Shown here piece by piece: positions 6,657 to 7,920 of a stretch of 7,920 nucleotides of DNA. This DNA is from Hyphomicrobiales bacterium. GTDB taxonomy: Bacteria; Pseudomonadota; Alphaproteobacteria; Rhizobiales; JAJFHB01. Numbering within the stretch: position 1 is the stretch's first letter; each line of letters opens with the position of its first letter. The stretch is taken from NCBI GenBank assembly GCA_021775795.1, contig JAJFHB010000551.1:1-7920 (forward strand). The letters run 5' to 3'. The position numbers and the translations under genes were made by a program. The notes under the pieces are model-generated. The model ran no database searches and was not told the DNA's origin. It was given only the letters and a program-made list of their open reading frames with translations.

Positions 6657-6689
6657 TCCCCTCACCCCTTCTCATTATGGTTCAATGCC

Positions 6690-6946
6690 TCAGGTATTCA
6701 GAAAACCTTCAAGTACATTGACGGTGTTGTTGCCTGTACCTTCCCTCAGCGGATAGTTGACGTGGAACCCTTCCCCATCATCCGCTCCTGTCTCGTCTGC
6801 GTAGCCCAGAAATTGAGGGAAAGCTGTTCGGGGGTCTACGGTGATCTTCACTGGCGACCGTTTTCATACAAATGCCACTTCCCCATACCTGGGCCCTTAA
6901 CTCCTGATTGGGTGCCTGTGAATGCGTGAATAAAGTCAAACAAAAC
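6690..6946 (-). pseudogene. Decayed fragment of a histone-deacetylase-family gene (acetylpolyamine amidohydrolase-like)
   Basis: The gap between the methyltransferase and tgt is not empty. On the minus strand the frame 6863-6690 encodes 57 residues without a plausible start, including DPRTAFPQFLGYADETG and GEGFHVNYPLREGTG. This is the conserved HDAC-family stretch that follows the metal-binding motif (pattern ..H.DP...YP.F.G.ADE.G.G.G.G.N.PL..GT). Just upstream, in another frame (about 6946-6851), VLFDFIHAFTGTQ resembles a degenerate form of the L-D-x-D-x-HHGNGTQ metal motif, and HLYEN precedes the frame change near 6860-6867, where IFYER would be expected. The catalytic metal ligands are lost, there is at least one frameshift, and a TGA truncates the C-terminal part. 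It has the same orientation as tgt and ends 33 bases before the methyltransferase start. The 57-residue match is convincing; the upstream part is weaker. Family members deacetylate acetyl-lysine, acetylpolyamines or similar amides. Confidence 0.68.
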
Positions 6947-6965
6947 TCTGGTGCATGTATGGCAT

Positions 6966-7920
6966 TCAGCTTCTCTGTTCGTTCCAGGCTGTCTCGGTCT
7001 CGTCGGCAAAATCCGCAAAAACACCCTCTGAAATCGCAGAACGAATGGCCGCCGTCAGTTCCTGATAATAAGCAATGTTAATCCAGGTGAGCAGCATTGA
7101 TCCGAGAATTTCTTTCGATTTGACGAGATGGTGCAGATACGCCCGTGAATATGTCCTTGCAGCCTCACAGGTACTTCGCGGATCAACGGGTGCCGGGTCG
7201 TCGGCAAATTTTGCATTTCGCAGGTTCATCTTGCCAAATCGTGTAAATATCTGGCCATGACGTCCTGCCCTTGTCGGCATGACACAATCAAACATATCAA
7301 CGCCTCTTGCCACCGACCTCAATATATCCTGAGGGGTGCCCACTCCCATCAGATAGCGCGGCTTTGTTTCGGGCAGGACAGGAACTGTCAGGTCGAGCGT
7401 TTGCAGCATGGCATCCTGCCCCTCGCCTACTGCCAGGCCACCGATGGAGTAACCCGGGAAATCCATTTTGGTTAGTTGAGTTGCGGATTCTTCACGAAGC
7501 TTTGGATAGACACTGCCCTGGACGATACCGAACACCGCCTGCCCCTTACCGCCTCGAAAGGCTTCCCTGGACCGCTCAGCCCAGCGCAATGACAACTGCA
7601 TGGACGTATCGGCTTCCTGCTCACTGCTTGGAAATGGCGTACATTCATCCAATTGCATTTGAATGTCGGATCCAAGTGCTGCCTGTATTTCCATTGACCG
7701 TTCAGGCGACAGCATGTGTGCAGAGCCATCGATGTGGGACTGGAATCTGACGCCTTCCTCAGAAATGTGCCTGAGTTTAGCAAGCGACATCACCTGAAAT
7801 CCACCAGAGTCCGTCAATATCGTGTGGGGCCAACGCATAAACTCATGCAAGCCACCCAACTGTTGGATGCGCTCGGCACCGGGCCGGAGCATGAGGTGGT
7901 AGGTATTGCCAAGCACCACA
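6966..7920 (-). CDS. tgt: Queuine/preQ1 tRNA-guanine transglycosylase, C-terminal 317 residues (start outside window)
   Basis: The open frame runs off the right edge; comparison with Zymomonas mobilis Tgt puts the first visible residues ([13 protein letters not shown]) about 65 residues into the protein. The enzyme swaps guanine 34 in GU(N)-anticodon tRNAs for preQ1 in the queuosine pathway. Present are the general acid/base Asp in TDSGGFQV (fragment residue 37), the base-recognition DECTP (91-95), [19 protein letters not shown], and the nucleophile in MFDCVMPTR (Asp211, equal to Asp280). The structural zinc site is not intact. The ligands Cys318, Cys320, Cys323 and His349 of the Z. mobilis enzyme fall, at a constant offset of 69, on Ser249, Cys251, Ala254 and Ile280 here ([18 protein letters not shown] and [11 protein letters not shown]). 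The flanking text is otherwise normal, so this is substitution rather than decay. The partner gene queA, often adjacent, is not in view. Confidence 0.96.
   Translation of the reverse strand, partial: VVLGNTYHLMLRPGAERIQQLGGLHEFMRWPHTILTDSGGFQVMSLAKLRHISEEGVRFQSHIDGSAHMLSPERSMEIQAALGSDIQMQLDECTPFPSSEQEADTSMQLSLRWAERSREAFRGGKGQAVFGIVQGSVYPKLREESATQLTKMDFPGYSIGGLAVGEGQDAMLQTLDLTVPVLPETKPRYLMGVGTPQDILRSVARGVDMFDCVMPTRAGRHGQIFTRFGKMNLRNAKFADDPAPVDPRSTCEAARTYSRAYLHHLVKSKEILGSMLLTWINIAYYQELTAAIRSAISEGVFADFADETETAWNEQRS

Noticed and set aside
7307..7750. A 147-codon plus-strand ORF opposite tgt
   Set aside because: The minus frame is unmistakably Tgt, and the plus translation shows no domain.
1..7920. 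Mobile elements, CRISPR repeats, tRNA genes or phage attachment sites
   Set aside because: No transposase or integrase frame, no regularly spaced repeats and no cloverleaf-like tRNA sequence was found by eye on either strand.

Overview
This window looks like a compact chromosomal stretch of an alphaproteobacterium, probably of the Hyphomicrobiales. The strongest evidence is the tRNA-guanine transglycosylase at the right edge, whose text (for example AYLHHLVKS and MLLTW) reads as alphaproteobacterial. Base composition is moderate and gaps between genes are short. The taxonomic call is an inference from remembered family sequences, not from a search.

Layout from left to right. (1) The C-terminal end of a TPR-type protein (+) stops at 277. 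One base later begins a PuuB/OrdL-like FAD-dependent amine oxidoreductase (+, 279-1574). (2) Converging on it is a three-gene minus-strand unit, in transcription order: a small lipoprotein (3829-3314), a class II aldolase/adducin-family protein (3298-2567) and a TauD/TfdA-type 2-oxoglutarate/Fe(II) dioxygenase (2543-1590). (3) A 91-base divergent region (3830-3920) separates this from a plus-strand pair: a FAD dehydrogenase that reads colinearly with D-arginine dehydrogenase (3921-5042), then a hotdog-fold thioesterase (5082-5546). (4) A SABATH-family SAM-dependent carboxyl methyltransferase (6656-5559, minus) converges on that pair. (5) The 300 bases between it and tgt hold a decayed, frameshifted piece of a histone-deacetylase/acetylpolyamine-amidohydrolase gene. 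(6) The window ends inside tgt (minus), which lacks its first ~65 codons here. No tRNA, rRNA, CRISPR array, insertion sequence or obvious terminator was seen.

How the genes may work together: six adjacent enzymes (two flavin amine/amino-acid oxidoreductases, a dioxygenase, an aldolase-fold enzyme, a thioesterase and a carboxyl methyltransferase) plus a lipoprotein form an accessory metabolic cluster that I do not match to any described pathway. Both flavoenzymes belong to families acting on polyamines or basic amino acids, and the dead gene next door may have been an acetylpolyamine deacetylase. An amine- or arginine-derived substrate is therefore a reasonable but unproven theme. No transporter or transcription factor lies in the window.

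The observations most worth following up are: a Tgt in which three of the four structural zinc ligands are replaced while the catalytic aspartates remain; a SABATH enzyme in which both residues that normally hold the substrate carboxylate appear to be changed; the unannotated deacetylase pseudogene; and an 8-bp perfect inverted repeat framing the divergent promoter region.
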